From Spongiivirga citrea (GTDB taxonomy: Bacteria > Bacteroidota > Bacteroidia > Flavobacteriales > Flavobacteriaceae): a stretch of DNA of 64,000 nucleotides. Location of the stretch: contig NZ_JAABOQ010000003.1 of assembly GCF_010671565.1 (NCBI RefSeq), forward strand, positions 62,001 through 126,000. Direction: 5' to 3'. Numbering within the stretch: position 1 is the stretch's first letter; each line of letters starts with the position of its first letter. Shown here piece after piece: positions 26,765 through 35,391 of this stretch. A model generated the notes under the pieces. It had not been told where the DNA came from and did not search any database. It saw only the letters and a program-made list of their open reading frames with translations. The position numbers were made by a program, and so were the translations under genes.

Positions 26765-27100
26765 TCAAAGTTCCTTGGCAGGATCCCAGAAGATTTTGTC
26801 AAAATTCTGAATCTGATTCTCGATAACCTCAACGCCTTCACTTTCTAGCAGTTGCTGCATTAAATTAGTGCCTTGAAAATGATGTTTCCCAGTTAATAAT
26901 CCGATTTTATTTACTACTCTATGAGCTGGAACATCATCTTTACTAGAAGAACCATTCATCGCCCAACCAACCATTCTTGCACTTCTGGCTGCGCCTAAGT
27001 ACTTCGCGATCGCTCCATAAGATGTTACCCTTCCGTAGGGAATTAATTTAGCTACCTGATAGACCTTCTCAAAAAAATTGTCGTTATCGGATTTTGCCAT
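26765..27100 (-). CDS. Alkyltransferase-like protein (ATL), MGMT fold without catalytic Cys
   Basis: The protein has 111 residues with the DNA-binding half of O6-alkylguanine alkyltransferases: IPYGRVTSYGAIAKYLG, the arginine finger region ARSARMVGWAM, and PAHRVVN where repair enzymes have PCHRV. The Cys to Ala change means it cannot accept alkyl groups; ATLs bind O6-alkylguanine and hand the lesion to nucleotide excision repair. It is the third gene of the trmB operon, 1 base after the LysE-type gene. Confidence 0.9.
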   Translation of the reverse strand: MAKSDNDNFFEKVYQVAKLIPYGRVTSYGAIAKYLGAARSARMVGWAMNGSSSKDDVPAHRVVNKIGLLTGKHHFQGTNLMQQLLESEGVEVIENQIQNFDKIFWDPAKEL

Positions 27101-27101
27101 C

Positions 27102-27728
27102 TTAACGGTTGTAAATTCTAACTAATGTAAATATCGCAACAAACAACGTAATCGCAGCAAGAAAATAGTTAATGTTGTTAGCAAAGACCTCCCCTTTCTC
27201 CTTCAGTTTTCTTATTAAAAATGTATACAGCCAAAGTGCTAAAAAAGTACCAACAGCCGCACTAGCAACAAAAACGCTTACAGTAATTTTTTCGAAAGAG
27301 AATAAAGACTTAGCACTTAAAAATGTGCTGTACGCAACATAAAAAGGAATAGGAAATATATTAATCGAAGATAAAAATAAACCAAGACCAAAAACGCTTT
27401 TTTTGTTATGGATTTTTACCTCAGCATCTGATCTTCTTTCGGCTCGTGCTTTAAAAAAGAAATAGATTGCCAGTATGAAGAATATACCTATTGCTACTTT
27501 TTCTAAAACCTCAATAATTTCTGGATGTCTATTTAAATACTTAGAAGCCAAAACAGCAATAGAAACCTGTGCAATAACAACTAGTGAAGCTCCCAAAGAA
27601 AACAATAAAGATTTGCTTTTACCTTGATCAATACTAAGCTTTGCCGCAGTCATATTTAGCAAACCTGGAGGAATTACTCCTATAAAACCAGCTAAAAATC
27701 CAAAAAGAAGATGATTTGCGATGCCCAA
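27102..27728 (-). CDS. LysE-family exporter
   Basis: The protein has 208 residues with about six membrane helices. The start motif GFLAGFIGVIPPGLLNMTAAKLS is the conserved helix 1 of LysE/RhtB amino-acid exporters. No in-frame ATG exists before residue 27; the TTG at 27728, 3 bases after the trmB stop, is the likely start and keeps the whole first helix. Substrate is unknown; members export lysine, homoserine or threonine and related compounds. Confidence 0.82.
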   Translation of the reverse strand: MGIANHLLFGFLAGFIGVIPPGLLNMTAAKLSIDQGKSKSLLFSLGASLVVIAQVSIAVLASKYLNRHPEIIEVLEKVAIGIFFILAIYFFFKARAERRSDAEVKIHNKKSVFGLGLFLSSINIFPIPFYVAYSTFLSAKSLFSFEKITVSVFVASAAVGTFLALWLYTFLIRKLKEKGEVFANNINYFLAAITLFVAIFTLVRIYNR

Positions 27729-27731
27729 CGC

Positions 27732-28406
27732 CTAGTTAATTTTAAACCTAATATACGTAATCGCTTTGTCTTTTTCTAGATATTGTTTTTCGTAAAATGT
27801 TTGAATAGACGTAACTTCCTCAGGTGCATAGGTATTACTATAAACATCATGATGCGCATGCTCAATTTCATGACCTAAACCATGGAGCAATCCTAGCGTA
27901 TAACCATGCATAAATTCGCTATCAGTTTTCAAATGAACAATCCCGTCTGGCTTTAAAATCGTCTGGTATTTATCTAAAAAATCCATATTGGTTAAGCGAT
28001 GCTTGGTACGCTTATATTTTATTTGCGGATCAGGAAAAGTAATCCATATCTCAGAAACCTCTTCTGCAGCAAATAATTGATCTATCAGTTCGATTTGAGT
28101 TCTGAGAAAACCTATATTGGTTATATTTTCTTCAATTCCAGTTTTGGCTCCTCGCCAGAAACGAGCCCCCTTAATATCGACCCCTATGAAATTCTTGTCG
28201 GGGTATTTTTTACCAAGTGCGACGGTATATTCACCTTTACCACAACCTAACTCTAAAACAATTGGGTTCTCATTCTTAAAAAAGTCAGCACTCCACTTAC
28301 CCTTTAATGAAAAATTATTTGCGGTAATATCATCCCGTTTGGGTTGCACTACATTGGCAAATTGCTCGTTTTCCTTAAATCGTTTTAACTTGTTCTTACT
28401 ACCCAC
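27732..28406 (-). CDS. trmB: tRNA (guanine-N7-)-methyltransferase
   Basis: The 224-residue SAM-dependent enzyme methylates G46 of tRNA (EC 2.1.1.33). Motifs seen are VLELGCGKGEYTVALG (SAM binding), NFIGVDIKGARFWRG, EIWITFPDPQIKYKRTKHRLT and HLKTDSEFMHGYT. The start codon is GTG at 28406, supported by the conserved N-terminus GSKNKLKRFKEN. A TATGTTTG promoter element lies 30 bases upstream. It heads the operon trmB-lysE-atl. Confidence 0.95.
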   Translation of the reverse strand: MGSKNKLKRFKENEQFANVVQPKRDDITANNFSLKGKWSADFFKNENPIVLELGCGKGEYTVALGKKYPDKNFIGVDIKGARFWRGAKTGIEENITNIGFLRTQIELIDQLFAAEEVSEIWITFPDPQIKYKRTKHRLTNMDFLDKYQTILKPDGIVHLKTDSEFMHGYTLGLLHGLGHEIEHAHHDVYSNTYAPEEVTSIQTFYEKQYLEKDKAITYIRFKIN

Positions 28407-28434
28407 TGCGTTCTTAACTTTTTCGCAAAATTAA

Positions 28435-28442
28435 CAAACATA
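28435..28442 (-). promoter_or_regulatory. TAnnTTTG promoter element of trmB
   Basis: On the minus strand the sequence reads TATGTTTG, a perfect match to the Bacteroidota -7 element TAnnTTTG. It lies 28 bases before the GTG start of trmB. A clear -33 TTTG was not found at the usual distance. Confidence 0.5.
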
Positions 28443-28618
28443 TAATGAATTGACACTAGCTAAGGTGATCGAGATTTCAGAATAAATATCACTACCTATA
28501 AAAGGTCAAAAACTCGACTTTTCAGCCATTTAACTCTTGTATTTCTACACTACTAAAAGCCTAATTATCAAGTTATGCAAACAACTTAAAGTCTTAATTA
28601 GAATTCTTATGATTAGTG

Positions 28619-28626
28619 TATCTTTG
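28619..28626 (+). promoter_or_regulatory. TAnnTTTG promoter element giving a near-leaderless mRNA
   Basis: TATCTTTG matches the Bacteroidota -7 element exactly and ends only 5 bases before the ATG at 28632. Transcription would start at or next to the start codon. Confidence 0.5.
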
Positions 28627-28631
28627 TTTGC

Positions 28632-29693
28632 ATGACCAAGCAAAAAACCATCTTAGTAGCGCCCCTGAATTGGGGTTTAGGACATGCAACTCGTTGTATT
28701 CCTATTATTAAAGCATTACAAGAAAAAGGCTATCAGGTTCTTATTGGTAGCGATGGTGTTGCATTATCATTGTTAGAAAAAGAATTTCCTGGTATTGAGT
28801 GTATCGAACTACCTTCATACAACATCAAGTATGCTAAAAAAGGGAAGAATTTTAAACTAAAAATGATAAAAGATTCTCCCAAGATGCTTAAAGCCATGAC
28901 AAATGAAAAAGAGGTCATTAAAAAACTTGTAAAGCAGGGCAAAATTCACGGTATTATTTCTGACAATAGAATGGGCGTAAGACATAAAGCCATCCCTTGT
29001 GTTTTCATTACGCACCAGCTAAACGTATTGTCTGGAAGTACTTCTTGGTTGAGCAGTAAGATGCATCAAGAGGTCATAAAGAAATTTCAAGAATGTTGGG
29101 TTCCTGACGTGCAGGGTAAACCTAATTTAAGTGGAAAATTGGGGCATTTAAAAAATAACTCTTTGCCTATAAAATACATCGGCCCTTTAAGTCGACTAAA
29201 CAAACTAGAGGCGATTACCTTTTATGATCTTATGGTCATCATTAGCGGACCAGAACCGCAACGTACACTACTTGAAGAAAAGCTCTTTGAAGAGGTGAAA
29301 ATGTTTAATGGTAAAGTCCTTTTTGTACGTGGCAAAATAGAAGCAAAACAGGTAAAGTTCGAGTTTCTGAATACAACAGTATTTAATTTTATGAATAGCG
29401 AATCCTTAGAGTTGGCTTTCAATCAAAGCGCGATGGTTTTATGTCGCTCAGGTTATACCACTATAATGGATTTAGCAAAATTAGAAAAGAAGGCGTTTTT
29501 TATTCCAACGCCAGGGCAATTTGAACAAGTTTATTTAGCAAAAAAATTAGATAAACAAGGTTTAGCACCTTACTGCAAGCAGGACGATTTTACCATTGAT
29601 CAGCTTAAAAGAATGACTAATTATACGGGATTTTCTTCTTTTGATAGGCAAACCAATTTAACTGACCTATTTGGTCTTTTCGAGGGTGAATGA
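28632..29693 (+). CDS. GT-B-type glycosyltransferase (MurG/UGT-like)
   Basis: The protein has 353 residues. The N-terminus (ILVAPLNWGLGHATRCIPIIKAL) carries the Gly-rich loop and His of GT-B transferases such as MurG and the UDP-glycosyltransferases, and the C-terminal half has MVLCRSGYTTIMDLAKLEKKAFFIPTPGQFEQ split over the nucleotide-sugar pocket (SGYTTIMD). Homologues in Flavobacteria are called glycosyltransferase or glycosyl transferase 28-like. Acceptor and sugar are unknown. The gene is convergent with the sensor kinase and overlaps it by 27 bases. Confidence 0.82.
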   Translation: MTKQKTILVAPLNWGLGHATRCIPIIKALQEKGYQVLIGSDGVALSLLEKEFPGIECIELPSYNIKYAKKGKNFKLKMIKDSPKMLKAMTNEKEVIKKLVKQGKIHGIISDNRMGVRHKAIPCVFITHQLNVLSGSTSWLSSKMHQEVIKKFQECWVPDVQGKPNLSGKLGHLKNNSLPIKYIGPLSRLNKLEAITFYDLMVIISGPEPQRTLLEEKLFEEVKMFNGKVLFVRGKIEAKQVKFEFLNTTVFNFMNSESLELAFNQSAMVLCRSGYTTIMDLAKLEKKAFFIPTPGQFEQVYLAKKLDKQGLAPYCKQDDFTIDQLKRMTNYTGFSSFDRQTNLTDLFGLFEGE

Positions 29694-30707
29694 GAATTCT
29701 GAGCCCACTCCATAATCACTTTCTACATAAATTCGTTCATCATGAGCCTCGATAATATGTTTTACTATTGACAGGCCAAGACCGGAACCTCCTTCTTTAC
29801 GAGATCCACTTTTATCAACCCGATAAAAACGTTCGAAAATCCTTGGTAAATGCGACCCGGAAATGCCTTCGCCATTGTCGGTGATACGGATAATTACCTT
29901 GTTCATTATTAAATTTTCAATGCTTACTTCAGTAGTGCCGCCTTTGGTCCCGTACTTAATAGAATTTACAATTAAATTCGTGACCACTTGTTGAATACGC
30001 TCTTTATCAGCATGCACCAATATAGGTTCTTCATAATCCATATCAAACATAAGGGTGATATCCTTTTTGGAAGCTTTCATCTCTAATAGATCAAATACAT
30101 TTTGAACGAGATCAACAATGTCAAAGTCCTCATACTCTAAGTTGAGATTTCCCATTTCCAGCTTTGTGATCATATCAAGATCACTCACTATATAAACCAA
30201 TCTTTCGACTCCTTTGCTAGCTCTTTGAAGGTATTTTTTTTGAAGTGCTGCATCCATTTCACCATCTAAAACGGTTAGAAGATAGCCTTGCACAGTAAAA
30301 AGTGGCGTTTTTAACTCATGGGACACATTTCCCATAAACTCTTTCCGATAATTTTCTTTGATTTTTAAAGTCTCGACCTCCAACTTCTTATTACGCGCAA
30401 ACTCTTCAATATCTTTTGTGAGCGTTTTCATATCATTAGTAATCGGCTGCTTTTCAAAACTTGTAGATTCTAAAAGCGTAAGGTCATCATAAATCTGTTT
30501 AATACGTCTATAAATAAAGCGTTGTACGCCATACTGAATGACCGTAAAACAAATAGCCAAAACTAAAATTGGAAAGGCTAAAGAAGCCCACCAACTTATA
30601 TCAAATAAGAAAAACTGAAGCGCAACGAAAATAACGGTTAAAACAACTGCAATAAGAGATGAGGCTCGCACTGCAAATCTGTAGGATGTTTTAAGCTCTC
30701 TGGCCAT
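29667..30707 (-). CDS. PhoR-like sensor histidine kinase
   Basis: The protein has 346 residues: two membrane helices at about 15-60, a short HAMP-like linker, a HisKA domain with the phosphorylated His in GNVSHELKTPLFTV, and a HATPase domain with N box QVVTNLIVNSIKYG, G1 DNGEGIS, and GGSGLGLSIVKHIIEAH. No separate sensory domain is present between the helices. The gene follows directly on the response regulator. The PhoR/PhoB-like type is typical; it may respond to phosphate or envelope signals, which is unproven. Confidence 0.92.
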   Translation of the reverse strand: MARELKTSYRFAVRASSLIAVVLTVIFVALQFFLFDISWWASLAFPILVLAICFTVIQYGVQRFIYRRIKQIYDDLTLLESTSFEKQPITNDMKTLTKDIEEFARNKKLEVETLKIKENYRKEFMGNVSHELKTPLFTVQGYLLTVLDGEMDAALQKKYLQRASKGVERLVYIVSDLDMITKLEMGNLNLEYEDFDIVDLVQNVFDLLEMKASKKDITLMFDMDYEEPILVHADKERIQQVVTNLIVNSIKYGTKGGTTEVSIENLIMNKVIIRITDNGEGISGSHLPRIFERFYRVDKSGSRKEGGSGLGLSIVKHIIEAHDERIYVESDYGVGSEFSFTLEKTK

Positions 30708-31391
30708 TTATTGTGTATACTTGTAACCAACACCTTTTATGGTCTGGAAGTATTGGTCACCTATCTTTTTTCGCAATTTACGAATATGTACGTCAATAGT
30801 TCGACCTCCAACAATTACTTCGCTACCCCAAACTTTATCAAGAATTTCTTCTCGCTTAAAAACTTTTCCGGGTCTTGAGGTAAGCAATGCCAATAATTCA
30901 AATTCTTTACGCGGTAAAATAATATCCTCACCATTTTTAATGATCTTATATTCCTCTCGATCAATAGTGAGTTCGCCAACCGAAACTATTTGAGGATTCG
31001 CATCGTCATCTTTTAAACGGCGCAATAGCGCCTTTACCTTACTCACCAGGACTTTTGGCTTTATGGGCTTTGTAATGTAATCATCAGCACCAGCATCAAA
31101 GCCGGCTACTTGTGAATAATCCTCGCCGCGAGCAGTTAAAAAGGTTATTAATACATTACTCATTTCAGGAATTTTCCTAATCTCTTCACATGCCTCAATA
31201 CCATCCATTTCAGGCATCATCACATCTAGAATAATTAAATGGGGTTTATGCTTTTTTGTCTTTTCAATGGCCTGAATCCCGTTTTTAGCTGTGATAACAG
31301 AGTAGCCTTCTGATGACAAATTATAACCAACGATCTCTAGTATATCCGGTTCATCGTCGACTAAAAGAATTTTTGTATCCTTTTTTTTCAT
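30708..31391 (-). CDS. OmpR/PhoB-family response regulator
   Basis: The protein has 227 residues. ATG 31391 was chosen over a GTG at 31403 because it yields the usual KKKDTKILLVDDEPD start. The receiver has acidic DDE, phospho-acceptor Asp in LIILDVMMPEMDG, Thr in FLTARGED and Lys in DYITKPIKP. The winged-helix output ends with VGGRTIDVHIRKLRKKIGD and IKGVGYKY. It is co-transcribed with the adjacent kinase gene with no gap. Confidence 0.93.
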   Translation of the reverse strand: MKKKDTKILLVDDEPDILEIVGYNLSSEGYSVITAKNGIQAIEKTKKHKPHLIILDVMMPEMDGIEACEEIRKIPEMSNVLITFLTARGEDYSQVAGFDAGADDYITKPIKPKVLVSKVKALLRRLKDDDANPQIVSVGELTIDREEYKIIKNGEDIILPRKEFELLALLTSRPGKVFKREEILDKVWGSEVIVGGRTIDVHIRKLRKKIGDQYFQTIKGVGYKYTQ

Positions 31392-31612
31392 TTGCTGTTG
31401 CACATGATTTTACCCAAAAGTAACGATAAAATTAATTGTTTATCAAAGTTTACATTGATTTAATATAGGTAACATGAAGTTAACAAGGTAGTTGGTAAGA
31501 GATGTAATTCATCGATTTTTATTGTTAAATGTTAAAGTTTTGATGATTTTTTCAAATGCATTCGTATATTGTTGATTGTTAGACCCCAATCTAGCACCTA
31601 AAACTTACACCT

Positions 31613-31981
31613 ATGAACAAATTATGCACAGCACTAATGCTAAGCGTTTACCCATGCTTGGTATTTGCCCAAATGGCGAATCCGCCAGAAAAAATCAACA
31701 AGTCGCAGAGTGAAAAAACAGTAGTGAACAACAATTCACTAAATACTGCAGATACACTTTTGATGTACCCAAATCCAGTAAAGTATAACAAGTTCGTAAC
31801 TATCAAATCAGACAAAAAATTGCACGAAAACGTACTTGTCTACAATATACTGGGTAAAGAAATTTTGAAACAACGATTAAAAAACAATCAATTAGATGTT
31901 ACTAGTTTAACAGCTGGCGTCTATATTATGAAGGTTGTTCAAGACGGTAGATCAATTGCTCGAAAATTGGTCATTAAATAG
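31613..31981 (+). CDS. Small secreted protein consisting almost only of a T9SS type A sorting domain
   Basis: The protein has 122 residues. A signal peptide (about 1-20, ending LVFAQ) is followed by about 30 polar residues and then a complete Por-secretion C-terminal domain: LLMYPNPVKYNKFVTIK, VLVYNILGKEI, LDVTSLTAGVYIMKV and GRSIARKLVIK. Type A domains route proteins through the outer membrane by the type IX system for anchoring or release. No cargo domain is present, so either the tail is the whole product or it is a remnant of a larger gene. No frameshifted cargo is visible in the 220 bases upstream. Confidence 0.88.
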   Translation: MNKLCTALMLSVYPCLVFAQMANPPEKINKSQSEKTVVNNNSLNTADTLLMYPNPVKYNKFVTIKSDKKLHENVLVYNILGKEILKQRLKNNQLDVTSLTAGVYIMKVVQDGRSIARKLVIK

Positions 31982-32029
31982 CACCCTTTTTCCTATTTTA
32001 AATACTATAGCCCTACTTTTGTGGGGTAC

Positions 32030-33001
32030 ATGCGACACGACATTTTTTCAATAAAAACTGATGATGATTTTAAAAAGGCAGCTCTAGCAACCTTTGCACA
32101 TCAGTTTGAAAATAATGGCGTGTATCGCGCATTTTGTGATTTACTATATAGACATCCTAGTGATGTACATCGTATCGAGGATATCCCTTTTTTACCAATT
32201 CAATTTTTTAAATCGCATAAAGTAGTTAGCACTAATACTTCTACTTTTCATGAATTTACCAGCAGCGGTACTACAGGAAACACGAGTACTCATTTTGTGA
32301 GCGACCTTTCGTTATATGAAAAAAGCTACCAGAATGGATTCAATCATTTTTATGGAGACATCGAAGACTATGCACTATTAGCATTGTTACCTTCCTACTT
32401 AGAGCGTTCAGGTTCGTCTTTAATATATATGGTTGACGATTTTATAAAAAAAAGTAGTCATCCTAAAAGCGGATTCTATTTAGACAATATTGAAGAGCTT
32501 TCAAATACACTAATGAGCCTAGAAAAGTCTGGTCAAAGAACATTGTTAATCGGGGTATCATTCGCATTATTAGATCTCGTTGAAAAAATGACTTTTAATT
32601 TAAAGCATACAACGGTTATGGAAACAGGAGGTATGAAAGGTCGTCGAAAAGAACTGACTCGAAAGGAGCTTCATGACAAGTTAAAAAAAGGGTTTGGTGT
32701 AGCCACTATACATAGTGAATATGGTATGACCGAATTACTTTCGCAAGCCTACTCTTTAGGAAATGGCGTTTTCGCCTGCCCACCATGGATGAGAGTCACT
32801 TCTCGAGAAACTGATGATCCTTTGACAATTCAAGCGACCGCAAAAACAGGAGGGCTCAATATCATCGATCTAGCCAATTATAATTCCTGTTCATTTATAG
32901 CAACTCAAGATCTTGGTAAGGTACAAGTTAATGGTAATTTTGAGGTCCTAGGACGTTTTGATCATGCCGATATACGAGGGTGTAATTTGATGGTGCTTTA
33001 A
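32030..33001 (+). CDS. LuxE-like acyl-protein synthetase domain protein
   Basis: The protein has 323 residues; ATG 32030 is preferred over GTG 32021. It matches the LuxE family of adenylate-forming acyl-protein synthetases: IPFLPIQFFKSHKV, the nucleotide loop FTSSGTTGNTSTHF, ETGGMKGRRKELTR and SEYGMTELLSQAYS. LuxE activates fatty acids for aldehyde production in luminous bacteria, but orphan members in Bacteroidota are linked to polysaccharide or ligand synthesis. No luxC, luxD or luxAB gene lies nearby, so luminescence is not implied. Confidence 0.83.
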   Translation: MRHDIFSIKTDDDFKKAALATFAHQFENNGVYRAFCDLLYRHPSDVHRIEDIPFLPIQFFKSHKVVSTNTSTFHEFTSSGTTGNTSTHFVSDLSLYEKSYQNGFNHFYGDIEDYALLALLPSYLERSGSSLIYMVDDFIKKSSHPKSGFYLDNIEELSNTLMSLEKSGQRTLLIGVSFALLDLVEKMTFNLKHTTVMETGGMKGRRKELTRKELHDKLKKGFGVATIHSEYGMTELLSQAYSLGNGVFACPPWMRVTSRETDDPLTIQATAKTGGLNIIDLANYNSCSFIATQDLGKVQVNGNFEVLGRFDHADIRGCNLMVL

Positions 33002-33099
33002 TCGAATACCATTTGATTTTGCCAAAATTTCATAAACTTTTCTTAATGCTGTAATGTCCTTGCTTTTTTTCGACCTAATCATTGTAAAAGGATATATAA

Positions 33100-33552
33100 A
33101 TGAAAAACACATTTGCCATCATACTTTTTTTAGCAGCTTTTGTAAGTAATGCTCAAAAAAATGACTACTACATTAAGAAAGGTTTTGCAATTGAAGGTTA
33201 TGATGTTGTTTCTTATTTTGAAGGAACGCCTAAAAAGGGAGATAAGAAAATAACGACCGAATATGACGGTGCTACTTTCAGTTTTGCAACCAAAGAACAT
33301 TTGGAGCAATTTAAAGCAAATCCCGAAAAATACGTTCCTCAATATGGTGGTTATTGCGCTTACGCAGTTGCCGCAAAAGGGAAAAAAGTAAGTGTTGATC
33401 CGGAAACATACGAGATTCGAGACGATAAATTATATCTTTTCTATAACGCCTGGGGTACAAATACGCTAGAGCTATGGAAAGAGAAAGGGGCTGCAAAATT
33501 ACAAGCAGAAGCCGACAAAAAATGGGAAAAAATTGGAAAGAAAAAGAGTTAA
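33100..33552 (+). CDS. Periplasmic YHS-domain protein
   Basis: The protein has 150 residues with a signal peptide (MKNTFAIILFLAAFVSNAQ). The remaining part is a YHS domain: GFAIEGYDVVSYFEG, FATKEHLEQFKANPEKYVPQYGGYCAYAVA and FYNAWGTNTLELW. YHS domains are small, often metal-related modules found in copper or heavy-metal proteins, but the present protein has only one Cys, so metal binding is not proven. A terminator at 33585 ends the transcript. Confidence 0.88.
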   Translation: MKNTFAIILFLAAFVSNAQKNDYYIKKGFAIEGYDVVSYFEGTPKKGDKKITTEYDGATFSFATKEHLEQFKANPEKYVPQYGGYCAYAVAAKGKKVSVDPETYEIRDDKLYLFYNAWGTNTLELWKEKGAAKLQAEADKKWEKIGKKKS

Positions 33553-33584
33553 GGTTAGTTGTTTAGTTATTTAGTTTCGAAAAG

Positions 33585-33615
33585 CCTCGCATATCTACAA
33601 AATTGCGGGGTTTTT
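33585..33615 (+). terminator. Intrinsic terminator after the YHS gene
   Basis: CCTCGC at 33585-33590 pairs with GCGGGG at 33605-33610 (one G-U pair), followed by five T. It separates the YHS gene from the convergent tyrS. Confidence 0.65.
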
Positions 33616-33628
33616 CATTTTTTTGAAA

Positions 33629-34924
33629 CTATTCAAATATCACTAAATAATTATTTCTTTTTCCCTTTTGCAGTAACACGTACTTCCCGTTTATCAAATC
33701 GGTTTTAGAAATGACATAATCCTCCTTTACTTTTTCTTTATTTACTGCAATTGAATTTTGTTTTAGCTCTCGTCGTGCTTCACCATTAGAACCTAAGAAA
33801 TTAGTTTTTGCTGCCAGCGCTCCAATCATATCCAATCCATTTTCAAGTTCGCTCATCGGCAAAGTAGCTTGTGGAACTCCTTCAAAAACATCTAAAAATG
33901 TCTGCTCATCTAACTGTTTCAAATCATCAGCAGTCGATTTGCCAAATAAAATAGCCGAGGCTTTTACAGCATTAGCAAGGTCTTCTTGACCGTGAACTAG
34001 CTTGGTTACTTCTTCGGCAACTCGTTTTTGAAGTATTCTTAGATGTGGTGCATCTTTATGTTCGGCAATCAAGTTATCGATTTCATCCTTTGTCAAAAAG
34101 GTGAAAATCTTAACGTATTTTTCTGTATCTATATCGGTCGCATTTAACCAATATTGATAGAATTTGTAAGGTGATGTTCTGTTTTTATCAAGCCATACAT
34201 TACCTCCTTCAGTCTTACCAAATTTGGTTCCGTCTGCTTTTGTGATTAATGGGCATGTTAAGGCATAGGCCTTACCACCAGTTTTTCGTCTAATAAGCTC
34301 GGTTCCGGTAGTGATATTGCCCCATTGGTCAGATCCGCCCATTTGTAACAAACAGTCATATTCTTGATATAAATGAAGAAAATCGTACCCTTGAAAAAGT
34401 TGGTAAGTAAACTCCGTAAACGACATTCCTACCTTTGACTCTGCACTCAACCTCTTTTTAACTGAGTCTTTCGCCATCATATAATTTACCGTTAGATGCT
34501 TCCCTACATCGCGCACAAAATCGATTAGCGAAAAGTTTTTCATCCAATCGTAATTGTTTACTAATTGAGCACTGTTGGAAGTACTAGCATCAAAATCTAA
34601 AAATCGCTCTAGTTGCAATTTTATACCGGCTATGTTTTTATTTAAGGTCTCTTCATCAAGCAGATTTCTTTCCGCCGATTTACCCGACGGATCGCCTATC
34701 ATTCCGGTTGCACCCCCGACCAACGCTATCGGCGTATGCCCTGCCCGTTGAAAATGCATTAAAATCATTATTTGTACAAGACTACCAATATGCAATGAAT
34801 CGGCCGTTGGATCAAACCCAATATAACCTGCTATTGATTTTTTAAGGAGTGTTTCTTCAGTTTCGGGCATAACATCATGAACCATTCCCCGCCAACGTAG
34901 CTCTTCAACAAAATTTGTATCCAT
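33629..34924 (-). CDS. tyrS: Tyrosyl-tRNA synthetase
   Basis: The 431-residue class I synthetase charges tRNA-Tyr (EC 6.1.1.1). It shows the HIGH-type signature [11 protein letters not shown], the tyrosine pocket region [14 protein letters not shown] and [11 protein letters not shown], and the KMSKS loop as [10 protein letters not shown]-terminal S4-like RNA-binding segment occupies roughly the last 80 residues ([19 protein letters not shown]). Length is typical. A TATATTTG element lies about 20 bases before the ATG. Confidence 0.97.
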   Translation of the reverse strand: MDTNFVEELRWRGMVHDVMPETEETLLKKSIAGYIGFDPTADSLHIGSLVQIMILMHFQRAGHTPIALVGGATGMIGDPSGKSAERNLLDEETLNKNIAGIKLQLERFLDFDASTSNSAQLVNNYDWMKNFSLIDFVRDVGKHLTVNYMMAKDSVKKRLSAESKVGMSFTEFTYQLFQGYDFLHLYQEYDCLLQMGGSDQWGNITTGTELIRRKTGGKAYALTCPLITKADGTKFGKTEGGNVWLDKNRTSPYKFYQYWLNATDIDTEKYVKIFTFLTKDEIDNLIAEHKDAPHLRILQKRVAEEVTKLVHGQEDLANAVKASAILFGKSTADDLKQLDEQTFLDVFEGVPQATLPMSELENGLDMIGALAAKTNFLGSNGEARRELKQNSIAVNKEKVKEDYVISKTDLINGKYVLLQKGKRNNYLVIFE

Positions 34925-34945
34925 CAGAATTTTTTAAAATACGGG

Positions 34946-34953
34946 CAAATATA
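34946..34953 (-). promoter_or_regulatory. TAnnTTTG promoter element of tyrS
   Basis: The minus strand reads TATATTTG, a perfect -7 element of the Bacteroidota consensus, 21 bases before the tyrS start codon. Confidence 0.5.
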
Positions 34954-35106
34954 CTAATTGATTGTAGCTATGTGGGGTAAAATCGAGCATATCCTTAAGA
35001 TAAAATGGTGTCGATTTTTTTTAATTCGCCAATTTCCTAATAACAGGCAGCTATTAAATGGAAAATACTTGTTCTAAAAAAGCTTGTGAAGAATATGGAA
35101 TAAAAA

Positions 35107-35130
35107 AAACCGCCTATAAATAAGCGGTTT
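35107..35130 (-). terminator. Intrinsic terminator of the 55-aa membrane protein gene
   Basis: AAACCGC at 35107-35113 pairs with GCGGTTT at 35124-35130. In minus orientation the stem is followed by an uninterrupted T tract of about eight bases, and it lies 21 bases after the stop of the small gene. Confidence 0.8.
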
Positions 35131-35151
35131 TTGAACTTGGTCGTAATTCTA

Positions 35152-35319
35152 CTAAATGGTGAAGAATCCTGTAAAGATTCTAAATACAAATGCAAATAGC
35201 CCAATAGCCGTAGTCCCTAACACGAACCAAGTAATTGTTTTTAATAATAATTCAGATGCTGATGTCAAGCCATTAAATGCTTCAGCATATAATTTTTTAA
35301 AAAGTAGAAATGTTGTCAT
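35152..35319 (-). CDS. Small membrane protein of 55 residues (DUF6747-like)
   Basis: A short reading frame on the minus strand starts at ATG 35319 and stops at TAG 35152. The product begins MTTFLLFKKLYAEAF, then has a helix TWFVLGTTAIGLFAFVFRI and ends FTGFFTI. Small proteins of this shape (about 50-60 residues, an amphipathic front and one membrane helix with AFVFR) occur in Flavobacteriaceae and I believe correspond to DUF6747; I could not check. It has its own leader with two inverted repeats and its own terminator, so expression as a single-gene unit is likely. The frame on the opposite strand at 35156-35377 is its shadow. Confidence 0.75.
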   Translation of the reverse strand: MTTFLLFKKLYAEAFNGLTSASELLLKTITWFVLGTTAIGLFAFVFRIFTGFFTI

Positions 35320-35322
35320 AGT

Positions 35323-35358
35323 CTATTGTTTTTTAAGTGTTCATTATAAAAACAATAG
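35323..35358 (-). promoter_or_regulatory. Hairpin in the leader of the 55-aa gene
   Basis: CTATTGTTTTT at 35323-35333 has its exact reverse complement at 35348-35358, with a 14-base loop. In the mRNA it would form an 11-bp hairpin ending 4 bases from the start codon and could hide the initiation region. Confidence 0.55.
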
Positions 35359-35368
35359 GTTTTCAGAT

Positions 35369-35391
35369 TGGTTATAGCGAATGTATAACCA
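35369..35391. promoter_or_regulatory. Inverted repeat, candidate operator upstream of the 55-aa gene
   Basis: TGGTTATA at 35369-35376 and its exact reverse complement at 35384-35391 are separated by 7 bases. The element lies just upstream of the leader hairpin and downstream of a GTAGGGT motif (35400-35406 on the minus strand). Confidence 0.5.

Noticed and set aside
32030-33001. Bioluminescence (lux) locus
   Set aside because: The LuxE-like protein stands alone; no luxA, B, C or D homologue is near, and such orphan proteins are common in non-luminous Bacteroidota.
35058-35123. 21-residue plus-strand frame (MENTCSKKAC...)
   Set aside because: It runs into the terminator hairpin at 35107-35130 and has no promoter-like sequence.
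35156-35377. 73-residue plus-strand reading frame
   Set aside because: It is antisense to the 55-aa membrane protein, which has its own terminator and a credible membrane helix.
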